Assembly (NCBI RefSeq): GCF_016801775.1
Contig: NZ_CP069004.1
Location: 2,604,001 to 2,668,000 of the forward strand
Length of the DNA stretch: 64,000 nucleotides
Direction of reading: 5' to 3'
Source: Sulfitobacter mediterraneus
GTDB taxonomy: Bacteria > Pseudomonadota > Alphaproteobacteria > Rhodobacterales > Rhodobacteraceae
Both the position numbers and the translations under genes were made by a program. Positions within the stretch are counted from its first letter, which is position 1. Each line of letters starts with the position of its first letter. Below the pieces are notes generated by a model. The model did not search any database. It was not told where the DNA came from and saw only the letters and a list, made by a program, of their open reading frames with translations. This document shows positions 10,166 to 19,352 of this stretch, in pieces.

Positions 10166-10596
10166 CAGGCTTCTCCTTCTTGCGGCGCAAACAGCGCAAT
10201 TGTGTCTTGTGTCGATAGTTTCTTGTGCGTTCCGGCAAGGGCATATCCCTGCGGGCAATTGTCGGCGAAAAACTCAAGCTTCATCGGGGCGTCTGCCGCC
10301 CCTTTGAACAGGCCAGCAGAGAGGTTCTTGACCCCGTCATGGACCGTTCCGTACCAAAGGGTTGAGCCACATTCGGGGCAAAAGCCACGCTCCGCCCATT
10401 CTGAAGACCGAAAACTCTTGGCCGGACCGTCCACTGTAATGCTGTCCGGATCAGCGGAGATGGACACGAACATGCCCGATGTATGCTGACGGCACATATC
10501 GCAGTGGCAGGCCCTCAGGATCGGATTGCTGGCAGTTGCGGTGATCTTGACCGCGCCGCAGAGGCAATGTCCTGAAAGATGTTGCACCTCGGCCAT
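10165..10596 (-). CDS. GFA-fold (CENP-V/glutathione-dependent formaldehyde-activating) family protein
   Basis: 143 residues. The zinc-binding cysteine pattern of the GFA fold is complete: GHCLCGAV, ACHCDMCRQHTSG and FCPECGSTLWY. It sits between gltD and gltB. The gltD stop is 2 bases from its ATG, and its own stop overlaps the gltB ATG, so all three are translationally coupled. The family is named after a formaldehyde-glutathione enzyme, but most members have no proven activity. Its position inside a glutamate synthase operon is the main clue. The start at 10596 is set by MAEVQHLSGHC. Confidence 0.88.
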   Translation of the reverse strand: MAEVQHLSGHCLCGAVKITATASNPILRACHCDMCRQHTSGMFVSISADPDSITVDGPAKSFRSSEWAERGFCPECGSTLWYGTVHDGVKNLSAGLFKGAADAPMKLEFFADNCPQGYALAGTHKKLSTQDTIALFAPQEGEA

Positions 10597-10598
10597 CG

Positions 10599-12032
10599 TT
10601 ATTCGGCCGCAATCGCAGCAGAATCGCCAAGCTGGGCAAGGATCGCCTCGGCACAGTCGCGCCCGTCCTTGATCGCCCACACCACCAAGGATGCCCCGCG
10701 AACGATATCACCCACGGCATAGACCCCATCAAGGGCTGTCGCGCCGGTGATGTAATCCGCTTTGACTGTGCCCCAACGGTTCACCGGCAATTCAGGCTCA
10801 TTCCAGAGGGTCGGCAGATTTTCCGGCTCAAATCCAAGGGCGGTGATCACCAGATCAGCCTCTTCGATATAATCGGCCCCTTCCATCACCTCAGGGGATT
10901 GGCGGCCTGTGGCATCAGGTGCACCAAGGCGCATTTTCTGGACCATGACACCTGTTACAGGGTCGCCAACAAAGCCTTTGGGGGCAGAAAGCCACTCAAA
11001 TACCACGCCTTCTTCTTCGGCGTTGGCCACTTCACGTTGACTGCCCGGCATGTTGGCACGGTCACGACGGTACAAGCATTTCACGCTGGTCGCGCCCTGG
11101 CGGATCGAGGTCCGCACACAATCCATCGCGGTGTCGCCGCCCCCGATAACCACGACGCGCTTGCCTTTGGCGTTCAGACGGCCGCTTTCAAATTCTTCGA
11201 CGGTATCGCCAAAGCTTTTGCGATTGCTCGCGGTCAGAAAATCAATCGCCCGCTCTACGCCCAGGCCACCCACACCGGGGGCCTGAATTTCGCGGGTTTT
11301 ATAAACACCTGTGGCGATGATTACGGCGTCATGTTTGGCCCGAATATCGGCGAAGCTGATGTCCCGGCCCACATCGCAATTCAACTCAAATGTAACGCCG
11401 CCCTCGGCCAGTTGATCGTTGCGGCGCATCACCACATCTTTTTCCAGCTTGAACCCCGGAATGCCGTAGGTCAGCAGCCCGCCTGCGCGGTCATAACGGT
11501 CATAGATCGTGACCTGCACACCCGCCCGGCGCAGCACATCCGCCGCCGCAAGGCCGCCGGGCCCCGCGCCAATGATGCCAACGCTTTCGGTACGCTCAGC
11601 CTTAGGCGTGATCGGTTGGACCCAGCCGTTTTCCCATGCGGTGTCGGTGATATATTTCTCGACCGATCCAATGGTCACTGTGCCATGGCCGGATTGTTCA
11701 ATAACGCAGTTGCCTTCGCACAGCCGGTCCTGCGGACAAATCCGCCCGCAGATTTCGGGGAAGGTGTTGGTGGCCTGCGACACCTCATAGGCCTCTTGCA
11801 GACGCCCCTCGGCGGTCAGCCGCAGCCAATCGGGAATGTTGTTGTGCAGCGGACAATGGCTCTGGCAATAGGGCACGCCACATTGGCTACAGCGGCTGGA
11901 TTGCTCTTTGGCTTTTGCATCCGCATATTCGGCATAGATCTCCTGAAAATCTGTGCGACGCAAATCCGGGGGCCGTTTCTCAGGCATATCCCGTTCAACG
12001 CTTACAAATTTCAGCATAGGTTGCTTGGCCAT
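10599..12032 (-). CDS. gltD: Glutamate synthase (NADPH) small chain
   Basis: 477 residues. The N-terminal four-helix region carries the two 4Fe-4S clusters (CSQCGVPYCQSHCPLHNNIP, then CGRICPQDRLCEGNC). It is followed by the FAD-binding GAGPGGLAAADVLRRAG and the NADPH-binding VIGGGDTAMDCVRTSIRQGA. A C-terminal FAD motif (GVYAVGDIVRGASLVV) closes the protein. It passes electrons from NADPH to GltB. It is the first gene of the gltD-GFA-gltB operon and is preceded by the only sizeable promoter gap of the group. Confidence 0.97.
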   Translation of the reverse strand: MAKQPMLKFVSVERDMPEKRPPDLRRTDFQEIYAEYADAKAKEQSSRCSQCGVPYCQSHCPLHNNIPDWLRLTAEGRLQEAYEVSQATNTFPEICGRICPQDRLCEGNCVIEQSGHGTVTIGSVEKYITDTAWENGWVQPITPKAERTESVGIIGAGPGGLAAADVLRRAGVQVTIYDRYDRAGGLLTYGIPGFKLEKDVVMRRNDQLAEGGVTFELNCDVGRDISFADIRAKHDAVIIATGVYKTREIQAPGVGGLGVERAIDFLTASNRKSFGDTVEEFESGRLNAKGKRVVVIGGGDTAMDCVRTSIRQGATSVKCLYRRDRANMPGSQREVANAEEEGVVFEWLSAPKGFVGDPVTGVMVQKMRLGAPDATGRQSPEVMEGADYIEEADLVITALGFEPENLPTLWNEPELPVNRWGTVKADYITGATALDGVYAVGDIVRGASLVVWAIKDGRDCAEAILAQLGDSAAIAAE

Positions 12033-12095
12033 GACCGCGCCCTTTCATTCAATCCACCGAAGCTGTGGGATATTACAGGATGAAAAGGAATAAAA

Positions 12096-12110
12096 GTCAG
12101 CACTGCTGAC
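12096..12110. promoter_or_regulatory. Perfect palindrome in the gltD promoter gap (candidate operator)
   Basis: The plus strand reads GTCAGCACTGCTGAC, two 7-base arms around one central base. On the minus strand it lies directly downstream of TTGAAT and upstream of CTTTTATT. It could therefore occupy the spacer of a gltD promoter and act as an operator. The binding protein is not identifiable from this window. Confidence 0.45.
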
Positions 12111-12189
12111 CTATATTCAAGTTAATCGCATCTCTCTGGGTTACTGATGCGGTTTTCCGCAAATTTTAGATCCGAATCGGACCTATCTA

Positions 12190-12996
12190 TTATCCAAAAA
12201 CCAAAAGGCCCACAAATGCTGCTGTCCCAACGACGATTCGCCACCAGCCAAAAAGCGCATAACCATGCTTGCTCACATAACCGAGAAGCCACCGCACCAC
12301 CAAAACCGCACTGACAAAGGCCATCGCAAAACCAACTGCGATTTCACCCATGGCGGAGGCATCCAACACGTCACGATTCTTATAAAGATCATAGGCAAAC
12401 GCGCCTGCCATTGTTGGCATCGACAGGAAAAAGGAAAACTCCGCCGCCGCGCGTTTGCTGCCGCCCAACATCAGCGCCCCCACAATGGTTGCGCCAGACC
12501 GTGATACCCCGGGGATCATCGCCAGACATTGGATAAACCCGATCGCAAGGGCCATCGGAAGGGGAAAGCGCATCGCGTCATCATGAACCGGCTCCGGTGC
12601 GATACGGTCCACGACCAGCAGGACAAAACCACCGAGAATCAGCATGATCGCAATCAGCATCGGCGTTTCAAACAGAACAGTTTTGATAAAGTCATGGGCG
12701 AGTACGCCTATGAACACGGCGGGCAAGAACGCAATCAACACAGACAGAATGAAGCGACGGGACTGAGGATCATGCGGCGCTGTGGAAAACACAGACCAAA
12801 GCCGTCCGGCATAGATTGTCAGGATCGCCAGAACCGCGCCCAGCTGGATCACCACTTCGAAGGTTTTGCCGGCGCTTTCAAACCCAAGAAAATGCCCAGC
12901 CAGCAACAGATGCCCCGTCGAGGACACCGGAATAAACTCCGTCAGCCCCTCAACAAGACCCAGAAAGGCAGCAACCAGCGTTGTCGAGCTGTCCAT
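12190..12996 (-). CDS. uppP: Undecaprenyl-diphosphatase UppP/BacA
   Basis: 268 residues and strongly hydrophobic. Both family motifs are present: [19 protein letters not shown] near the N-terminus and [11 protein letters not shown] in the middle. It removes a phosphate from undecaprenyl pyrophosphate to recycle the lipid carrier of cell-wall and polysaccharide synthesis at the inner membrane. Its ATG overlaps the stop of the upstream epimerase-like gene (TGATG), so the two are coupled. Confidence 0.96.
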   Translation of the reverse strand: MDSSTTLVAAFLGLVEGLTEFIPVSSTGHLLLAGHFLGFESAGKTFEVVIQLGAVLAILTIYAGRLWSVFSTAPHDPQSRRFILSVLIAFLPAVFIGVLAHDFIKTVLFETPMLIAIMLILGGFVLLVVDRIAPEPVHDDAMRFPLPMALAIGFIQCLAMIPGVSRSGATIVGALMLGGSKRAAAEFSFFLSMPTMAGAFAYDLYKNRDVLDASAMGEIAVGFAMAFVSAVLVVRWLLGYVSKHGYALFGWWRIVVGTAAFVGLLVFG

Positions 12997-13982
12997 CAGC
13001 CGCGGCGCAGGTTCTGTGCCGAATCCTTGATTGCGTCATATTGACCGGAGGGCCGGAACCGCCACAGATAGTCAGGCAGGATCGAAACCATCGACACCGG
13101 GCGAATACCCAGACTGTCAAAACCTTTGGCGTCTTCTGCGACGACGTTGTCGTTTTGCAGGTTTTTCACCTGATCGCGGGTCAGAACGCCGTTGCTGATC
13201 AGGCCAAATGTCATCGCCTGCATCATATCAAACCCAAAGGCCGTCAGGCGCGCCATCCAGTTTGGCATGTTCAGAATCAAGCGGCGCCGGCCAATCACGC
13301 CCAACATCCGCTGCATCAAAGCGCGGAAGCTTTCGGTATCCGGCCCGCCCAACTCGTAGATGCCTGCCTCTGCCTTGCCGGTGAGGGCCAGTTCTGCCGC
13401 ATGGGCGACATCGTCCACATAAACAGGCTGGAACTTGGCATCTGCATTCACCAGCGGCAGCACTGGGCTGAACCGTGTCATGCCGGCAAAACGGTTAAAA
13501 AACTCATCCTCAGGCCCGAAAACGATAGAAGGCCGCAAGATCACGGCGCCCGGCATATGTTCAAGCACGCCAGCCTCGCCGCGCGCTTTGGTCTGGGCGT
13601 ATTCACTGTCTGCATCGGCATCGGCACCAATCGCAGAGATCTGGACCATCCGCGCAATACCTTCTTCTGCCGCCAGACGCGCCACCCGCGTGGCACCTTC
13701 AACCTGTACCGCATCAAACGAGTTCTTGCCGCTTTCGGCCAGGATACCAACGCAGTTCACAACCGCATCCGCACCGACCAACGCAGCCCGCACAGAATTG
13801 TCATCGCGGATGTTGCACAGGATCGGCTCTACCTGACCAACGACACCGTAAGGTTTGACAAAAAGCGCCTCATTCGGCCGCCGCACAGCCACACGCACAC
13901 GCCAGCCCGCCTTGGCCATCCGCCGCGCGATATAACGCCCGACAAACCCGGAACCGCCATAAATCGTAACCAGCTTGGACAT
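12996..13982 (-). CDS. NDUFA9-like NAD(P)-binding epimerase-family protein
   Basis: 328 residues, beginning with an extended-SDR Rossmann motif ([23 protein letters not shown]). It lacks a clear YxxxK catalytic pair and matches the atypical SDR type related to the complex I assembly/accessory subunit NDUFA9, common in alphaproteobacteria. Internal features include [11 protein letters not shown] and [15 protein letters not shown]. It probably binds NADPH structurally or as a redox sensor. It is co-transcribed with uppP through a TGATG overlap. Confidence 0.85.
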   Translation of the reverse strand: MSKLVTIYGGSGFVGRYIARRMAKAGWRVRVAVRRPNEALFVKPYGVVGQVEPILCNIRDDNSVRAALVGADAVVNCVGILAESGKNSFDAVQVEGATRVARLAAEEGIARMVQISAIGADADADSEYAQTKARGEAGVLEHMPGAVILRPSIVFGPEDEFFNRFAGMTRFSPVLPLVNADAKFQPVYVDDVAHAAELALTGKAEAGIYELGGPDTESFRALMQRMLGVIGRRRLILNMPNWMARLTAFGFDMMQAMTFGLISNGVLTRDQVKNLQNDNVVAEDAKGFDSLGIRPVSMVSILPDYLWRFRPSGQYDAIKDSAQNLRRG

Positions 13983-14108
13983 GATAATGCTCCTGTACGC
14001 CTATTCTTACACAGTGATGTACCCCCCCGCCTGCCCCCGGACAAGGCAGAAGTGCGCATGATGGATGCGACCGAATACCGGAACAGTGATTTTTCTGCTA
14101 AAATCCGA

Positions 14109-14137
14109 TTGACACCCCACCAACATCCCCCTAGATC
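14109..14137 (+). promoter_or_regulatory. Candidate promoter for tRNA-Leu
   Basis: A perfect -35 hexamer TTGACA lies at 14109-14114. After a 17-base spacer comes TAGATC at 14132-14137, a partial -10. The tRNA begins 17 bases further on, a plausible distance for a short 5' leader. Confidence 0.5.
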
Positions 14138-14153
14138 AGCGCTCACGCAACCT

Positions 14154-14239
14154 GCCCAGGTGGCGGAATGGTAGACGCGCTAGCTTCAGGTGCTAGTACT
14201 GGCAACGGTGTGGAGGTTCGAGTCCTCTCCTGGGCACCA
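14154..14239 (+). tRNA. tRNA-Leu (anticodon CAG), CCA encoded
   Basis: A 7-bp acceptor stem (GCCCAGG pairing with CCTGGGC) is followed by discriminator A and an encoded CCA. The anticodon stem CTAGC/GCTAG encloses the loop TTCAGGT, giving anticodon CAG. A long variable arm (ACTGGCAACGGTGT region) and the T-loop GGTTCGAGTCC complete a class II tRNA, as expected for leucine. Confidence 0.96.
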
Positions 14240-14300
14240 ATTTTCCGAAAATACTCAAGCGAGAATACCGCGTTAGCGGTCATTGTGCGATTGCGACCCG

Positions 14301-14320
14301 CCTTTGGCTAAAGGTTTTCT
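14301..14320 (+). terminator. Possible weak terminator after tRNA-Leu
   Basis: A small hairpin CCTTT-GGCT-AAAGG is followed directly by TTTTCT, 60 bases past the tRNA. The stem is only 5 bp, so this is tentative. Nothing else was recognised in the gap 14240-14436. Confidence 0.35.
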
Positions 14321-14436
14321 GCCCCCCAGTACTGAACCGCTGGAAGCTGGAATTTCCGATTGTTTCACGGTGACGGGCTGGGCCTCAAATGGATAGATGC
14401 TGTGACATCGATCAGAGGCAGCAGAACAGCGCGGCG

Positions 14437-15648
14437 CTAGACAGCCGAGCGAAGATCGCTGGATCCGTCGGCGACCATGGCTTTATCTGGTGTCTGGCCC
14501 CTCTCGATCATGCGCTTTCCCGTCATATAGCTGCGCGGGTCATTCATAGCGTCAACCGCCACCAATTGGTCGCCGCGGAAATACCAGAAAGACACCGCCC
14601 CTTCACGTGTGCCTGGTCGGGTGATCACGTCATCAAAACCGGTATTCAATCCGGCGATTTGCAGCTTGACGTCGAACTGATCCGACCAGAACCAAACGTC
14701 GGGTTCATAGGGCTGGTTTGCGCCCATTAGATTGGCGGCCACGGTTTCCGCATGGGCGATCGCGTTGGGAACGCTTTCCAGCCGGATACGGCCTGCACGG
14801 TAGGGAAAGGATGCGCAATCTCCTGCGGCCCAGATGCCGGGGTGCTCCGTGCGCCCATAGGTATCGACCGCGATCCCGTTATCCAGCGGGAGCCCGGCGT
14901 CTTCAGCAAGACTGGTATTTGGGGCAACACCTATCCCGACCACCACCACATCTGCGTCAATTCGTCTGCCATCCGACAAAACGGCCCCTGTCACATGGCT
15001 TTGTCCGGTCAGGTGATCCAGTCCGATACCTTCGATGATCTCGACACCTTTGCCTCTGTGCAACTCGCGGAAAAAGGACGAGGTTTCCGGGGCCGCGACC
15101 CTTTGCAGGATACGGTCAGCCATTTCGATCAGCGTGACAGACATGCCCAAAGACGCCGCAACCGCCGCCGCCTCAAGCCCGATGTAGCCACCACCAATCA
15201 CCAACAAGCTACGTCCTGGGGCGAACACCGGAGCCAAGGCTTCTGCATCCTGCAAGGACCGCATCACAAACACACCGGGCAGGTTGCCGCCCATCCGATC
15301 CGGAAGGCGGCGGGGGGCGGCCCCGGTTGTCAGCACCAGATCATCATAGGGAATTTGGCCCCCGTCGTCCGTCCTGACCACTTGAATAGAAAGATCAATC
15401 TCCGTCACGGCGACACCGGTGCGCAGGTCAATGTCCGATGCGCCATAGAAATCTTCCGGTTTCAGATACAGCCGCTCGCGGCTCATTTCGCCGGTCAGGT
15501 ATTTCTTGCTCAGCGGGGGGCGCTGGTAGGGCGGCACAGGTTCGGCTCCCACCAATGTAATGCCCCCGTCAAAATCCAACCGGCGCAGCTTGGCCGCGGC
15601 CGATAACCCCGCCTGCCCTGCACCGACGATTACGATATTTCTGGACAT
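14437..15648 (-). CDS. FAD-dependent ferredoxin reductase (P450/oxygenase type)
   Basis: 403 residues. The FAD site is at the N-terminus (IVIVGAGQAGLSAAAKLRR) and the NAD(P)H site in the middle (VIGGGYIGLEAAAVAASLGMSV), with a C-terminal FAD contact GIWAAGDCASFPYR. The architecture is that of putidaredoxin and rhodocoxin reductases, which pass electrons from NADH to a [2Fe-2S] ferredoxin. It lies 33 bases downstream of a cytochrome P450 on the same strand. A matching ferredoxin is encoded at 29558, at the other end of the island, so together they would form a three-component P450 system. Confidence 0.92.
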   Translation of the reverse strand: MSRNIVIVGAGQAGLSAAAKLRRLDFDGGITLVGAEPVPPYQRPPLSKKYLTGEMSRERLYLKPEDFYGASDIDLRTGVAVTEIDLSIQVVRTDDGGQIPYDDLVLTTGAAPRRLPDRMGGNLPGVFVMRSLQDAEALAPVFAPGRSLLVIGGGYIGLEAAAVAASLGMSVTLIEMADRILQRVAAPETSSFFRELHRGKGVEIIEGIGLDHLTGQSHVTGAVLSDGRRIDADVVVVGIGVAPNTSLAEDAGLPLDNGIAVDTYGRTEHPGIWAAGDCASFPYRAGRIRLESVPNAIAHAETVAANLMGANQPYEPDVWFWSDQFDVKLQIAGLNTGFDDVITRPGTREGAVSFWYFRGDQLVAVDAMNDPRSYMTGKRMIERGQTPDKAMVADGSSDLRSAV

Positions 15649-15681
15649 GTCCCGACTTTTCTCTTGCGGACGCCTTGCGGC

Positions 15682-16911
15682 TCAACCCTGCTGTGCCAAT
15701 GCGGGATCGAAGACAAAAGGCAAGGTCCTGAAATGCCGTCGCGTGGTGCTTTCGTCGATTTCAACAGGACGCGCAGGATCGCGTGCGATCCCTTCCTGCA
15801 GCAGCGCGCGCAATACCATCGCGATGGTGCCAAACTCGGTTTCTTCGGCATCCTTGTTGTCTTCGGTGATCTTGACACCGACGGCCAGCAGCTTGCCCAA
15901 GCACACATGCGCACCGCCCCCGAAGGAAACACCGTGCAATGGCAAGTTGTCCGCCAACGCGCGATGCGGGTTGAAGCTTTCGGCGTCCTCTCCAAACAGG
16001 TCCGGGTTCCGGTTCGCCCGTGTCAGGTCAACCGTGACAAATTCATCCGTTGCCGCGTCATGCCCATCGGGCAGATGCACCGGACAAAGCGCCCGGCGCT
16101 TTGTAATCGGGCTGGCCGGATGCAGGCGAACCCCTTCCCAGATGAACTTTTGCATCAATACCGGATCATTGATCAGGTTCAGGCGATCCTCTGGATGGTC
16201 TTCGAGCCAATCCAGAACTTCATTCACCACGTTCATCAAGACATTCGCCGTCGTGAACGCCCCTGCGAGGATAAAGAACGCCGCATCCTTCACCCGCTCG
16301 TCATAGGGCAGATCGTCGTCCGTGGGCGAATGCTGGAGCTGGGCGGTGATTGCGTCGCGCGGCAGATCGGATTTCTCGATCTCGCCGGCGTTGAACTTGT
16401 CGACCAAGGCGCGGCGACGGGCCAGAGAGGGTTCAAAAAACTCTTTCTCGAACGCCTCAAGCGCCTCTTTCAATTCGACCATCAGCTTGTCCCGATCAGA
16501 CGGATCGGTGAGCTGCCCCATTGTGGGGGCATGTCCCAGTTTGCCGATAAGCGCGAACAGACGGTCAGTGTCGGCCTCATTATGGGCCCGGTCGATGCCG
16601 GCGCTGTCCGCCACAAGGTTGACCAGCACACGATAGGCAAACTGCGCCATATCGCCGCCGCCGTTTTCACGTACGGGATCCATCGATTCCTTCAGCGCGA
16701 CGGGAAAGACGTGGTTCTGGTAATGCCGGAAAAAGGGCCGGTTGAACACACCCGCAAAGATGCGCTTTTTCTTCATATGCTCCTGCCCGTGCAAGCAAAC
16801 CACGGTCTTTGGCAGAAACAACGTATCCGCGTCATAAAGCGCCTGATGCAGGTCAGGCAGACGCAATGTCGGTTCGGCGTGTTCGAAACGGGTGATGAAA
16901 TGTTCGGCCAT
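15682..16911 (-). CDS. Cytochrome P450 (first of two)
   Basis: 409 residues from ATG 16911, preceded by AGGAG. The heme-thiolate signature FGGGAHVCLG places the axial Cys at 337, and the ExxR motif is E259/R262. The I-helix reads AGAFTT at 216-221, so the usual Asp/Glu before Thr is missing. The C-helix motif (LHGQEHMKKKR) comes at residue 40, about 30-45 residues earlier than normal. An extra stretch of about 15 residues follows the Cys loop. The frame continues to 17247, but that part overlaps the upstream amidohydrolase in another frame. It probably hydroxylates or epoxidises the island's substrate. It is similar to the P450 at 20416. Confidence 0.93.
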   Translation of the reverse strand: MAEHFITRFEHAEPTLRLPDLHQALYDADTLFLPKTVVCLHGQEHMKKKRIFAGVFNRPFFRHYQNHVFPVALKESMDPVRENGGGDMAQFAYRVLVNLVADSAGIDRAHNEADTDRLFALIGKLGHAPTMGQLTDPSDRDKLMVELKEALEAFEKEFFEPSLARRRALVDKFNAGEIEKSDLPRDAITAQLQHSPTDDDLPYDERVKDAAFFILAGAFTTANVLMNVVNEVLDWLEDHPEDRLNLINDPVLMQKFIWEGVRLHPASPITKRRALCPVHLPDGHDAATDEFVTVDLTRANRNPDLFGEDAESFNPHRALADNLPLHGVSFGGGAHVCLGKLLAVGVKITEDNKDAEETEFGTIAMVLRALLQEGIARDPARPVEIDESTTRRHFRTLPFVFDPALAQQG

Positions 16912-16937
16912 AATGAGCTCCTGTTGGTTCGTCGCTG

Positions 16938-18305
16938 TCAGTGCAGCTCTTCTATGTTGGGGGCTTCCGGCGTGCTCTCCTGTCCCAGCGCCACGGCGCG
17001 GGTCAGACGGGTTGAACCGATGGAAGCCAACCGCCAGCCGGAGATATTCTTGCGTTCGGGCAGCGGATCGATGTTCTTTTCGACCCCGCCAATCATCACT
17101 CTGGTGATGTTGTCGGGATTGCCAAGCAGCGACAGATCCTCTTCGACCTTGCCGGTGACACAGATGATATCGGCCTTGTAGCCCGGCGCAATGACGCCAA
17201 TCTCGCCTTCCATCCGCATTCCGATAGCGCCGTTCATCGTGCCGCATTTGATGGCTTCCAACGGCGTCAGGCCAAAGTATTTCACAAAGACTTCCATCTC
17301 GCGGTAGTGCCAGTCACCATAGGGCACCAGCGAAAAGCCTGCTTCGGAGCCGCACATCAGCGGCACGCCTTCCTTATGGGCCTTGGTCATCGTGTCGATG
17401 GAATCGGTAATCTCGCTTTCGAAAATTTTCATCAACTCTGACGAGGTTCCGATCTTGTGCCCGTAGTCCACCATATTGGCCTGGAACGTCAGTGCGGGCG
17501 TAATCGGGATCTTGCGGTCGATGATTTCTTGCAAGGCTGCATCGTCAATCGCGGTGGCATGAAAGATCAAATCAAACCCGGCAACCGCGGCGCGTCTAGT
17601 CGCCTCTGCCCCGCGACAATGACCCATGACAGGGGTACGCAGCTCATGCGCGGTGTCGCAGATCAGCTTGAGCTCATCCAGCGTCCAGACGCAAAGCTCA
17701 CCCAGATGGGCCTGCCTTGGAACGATTCCGGTGACATGCACCTTTATCCAATCCGCACCATATTTGATCTGGCGGCGCACCTCGCGCACGATCTCATCGC
17801 GGGAATTGACCGGCAAGTAGTAGCCCGTGACCCCTTCGTCTTTGATCAACCGGCCCGCTGTTCCGCCGACACCGGTGATCAATGCATATGACCCGCAAGA
17901 CATGCGAGGCCCTTCGACGATATTGGCGTCAATCGCATCACGCAGATCGATCATGTTCTCATGCACCGAATCGGGATCCAAAACGCTCGTCACACCCGCC
18001 CGCAAAAGCTTGCGACCGTTATAGGAGGCCACCAGCGCCGAGAGAGCGTTGCGCCGTTGGTGAAAGATTTCCGCGTTGGACCCGGCATCGTCAAAGGAAA
18101 GATGGCAATGGGTATCGACAAGACCGGGCATGACCGTTTGTCCAGTTGCATCAATCTCTCGGATACCCGGCATCTGTGCCGCCTTGGCGTCGGCTTCGCC
18201 TCCCACTGCGGTGATAACGCCCTCTTCGATCAATACACTCGCGTCAATTGCTTTTGCACCGGTTCCGTCGATGACGCGGCCGTTCTTGATGATTTGCGTG
18301 TTCAT
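16938..18305 (-). CDS. Metal-dependent amidohydrolase (imidazolonepropionase-like)
   Basis: 455 residues. The N-terminal beta-sandwich is followed by the TIM barrel with VDTHCHLSF (His66, His68), WIKVHVTG, MGHCRG and IFHAT as the usual ligand or substrate positions. The residue where the superfamily carries its conserved Asp (GTDAG/GSDAG) is Glu321 here (CGSEAG). It hydrolyses C-N or C-O bonds in cyclic or linear amides in characterised relatives; the substrate here is unknown. The start ATG 18305 (MNTQIIKNG) is chosen over an upstream in-frame start inside the neighbouring gene. It lies between the P450 and the second amidohydrolase. Confidence 0.88.
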   Translation of the reverse strand: MNTQIIKNGRVIDGTGAKAIDASVLIEEGVITAVGGEADAKAAQMPGIREIDATGQTVMPGLVDTHCHLSFDDAGSNAEIFHQRRNALSALVASYNGRKLLRAGVTSVLDPDSVHENMIDLRDAIDANIVEGPRMSCGSYALITGVGGTAGRLIKDEGVTGYYLPVNSRDEIVREVRRQIKYGADWIKVHVTGIVPRQAHLGELCVWTLDELKLICDTAHELRTPVMGHCRGAEATRRAAVAGFDLIFHATAIDDAALQEIIDRKIPITPALTFQANMVDYGHKIGTSSELMKIFESEITDSIDTMTKAHKEGVPLMCGSEAGFSLVPYGDWHYREMEVFVKYFGLTPLEAIKCGTMNGAIGMRMEGEIGVIAPGYKADIICVTGKVEEDLSLLGNPDNITRVMIGGVEKNIDPLPERKNISGWRLASIGSTRLTRAVALGQESTPEAPNIEELH

Positions 18306-18316
18306 GTCATTCAATC

Positions 18317-19321
18317 CTATTGCGAGATTCGAAGAAGGCGGCGGGCGTTGTTGGCAAACTTCTCGGGCGGGCGATGGTTCGCCAGATCCTCCGGCGCGTC
18401 CCACCCGGAGAAATTCGTCCCGAAGACCAGCCGTTCATCGCCAATCAGGTTTTTCAGCATCACAAGGCTGTCTGCATTGTTCAGGTGGTCATCAAACCAC
18501 AGTCGTGACAGGCGTTCTTCAAACGCTCCGTCAGCCCGCAGGTGCTCCGGTGACCAGGGGCGCTTGCGCGCCGCCAACGCCATGCGCCCGGCAAGATAAC
18601 CCGTCGCACCACCGCCATGGCTGATGCAGATATCGAGGTCCGGATGGCGCTCAAGGACACCGCCATAGATCAGGCGTGCCACTGCGAGAACTTCTTGCGC
18701 GGCAAAGCCCAGTACCACATCCAGATCATAGTCTTTCAGGTTCGGATCACCTGCAGGCCCTTCAATCCCGGCTGGCGATGGGTGAAGAAACAGGGGGACA
18801 TTCAACCGGACGCAGGCCTCATAAAACGGGTCCATCGCCGGATGGTCCAACGCGTGGGGCATGTCGGTGCCGATGCAACTGCCCAGCATCCCCATCACGG
18901 TGACTGCGCGGGTGAGTTCGTCAATTGCATCGGGGACCGATTGCATCGGAAGCGCCGCAAGGCCGGCCAGATTTCCTGGATAGCGCGACAGCAGTCCTGC
19001 CAGCGCGTCATTATGGGTCTGGCAGAATTGAACCGCCATATCTGTCGGTGCGAAATGCAGAAAAGTCAAAGGGTTCGGCGACAAAAGCTGTGCATCGATC
19101 CCGGCCTCCGCCATGCGCGCCAGACGCAGATCGGTATCCATAAACGCGCTGCCCTTGTAACGCACGCCGTCGAGGCGGTAATCACCCACACGAAACCACG
19201 GGCTGTCTCCGTCTTGGTCACCCATCTCGGGGCCAAGGGGACCGGCTTTGCCAAATGACTCTTCGAGGATGATATGAGCGTGAACATCGATCACATTGGC
19301 AGTCTGAAAAGTCTTGGACAT
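18317..19321 (-). CDS. Amidohydrolase-2 family protein (ACMSD-like decarboxylase or hydrolase)
   Basis: 334 residues. The metal motif VHAH (His14, His16), the LFLHPSPAG strand and ICISHGGGATGYLAGR match the ACMSD/5-carboxyvanillate decarboxylase branch. Members decarboxylate aromatic or unsaturated carboxylates, or hydrolyse lactone-like rings, using one metal. The strand normally written FG(T/S)D reads VFGTNFSGWD here, so the fourth ligand Asp appears as Asn303. It is the first gene of the minus-strand amidohydrolase-P450-reductase operon and is transcribed away from the MarR regulator. Confidence 0.85.
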   Translation of the reverse strand: MSKTFQTANVIDVHAHIILEESFGKAGPLGPEMGDQDGDSPWFRVGDYRLDGVRYKGSAFMDTDLRLARMAEAGIDAQLLSPNPLTFLHFAPTDMAVQFCQTHNDALAGLLSRYPGNLAGLAALPMQSVPDAIDELTRAVTVMGMLGSCIGTDMPHALDHPAMDPFYEACVRLNVPLFLHPSPAGIEGPAGDPNLKDYDLDVVLGFAAQEVLAVARLIYGGVLERHPDLDICISHGGGATGYLAGRMALAARKRPWSPEHLRADGAFEERLSRLWFDDHLNNADSLVMLKNLIGDERLVFGTNFSGWDAPEDLANHRPPEKFANNARRLLRISQ

Positions 19322-19352
19322 TGCGCACCGTTGGGTTATAATGGATCGAATG

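Noticed and set aside
10166..10258. N-terminal extension of gltB
   Set aside because: It would run inside the GFA gene in another frame; the ATG at 10165 has AAGGAG and gives a normal propeptide.
10899..12083. 394-codon plus-strand frame
   Set aside because: Antisense to gltD, whose full domain pattern is certain.
12981..14174. 397-codon open frame on the plus strand
   Set aside because: It lies antisense to the uppP/epimerase genes and partly in the tRNA; composition is His/Arg-rich without any domain, typical of a shadow frame in GC-rich DNA.
16912..17247. N-terminal extension of the first P450 to make up its short N-terminus
   Set aside because: The translation is Arg/His-rich and overlaps the amidohydrolase gene in another frame; the second P450 has the same short N-terminus with an in-frame stop directly upstream.
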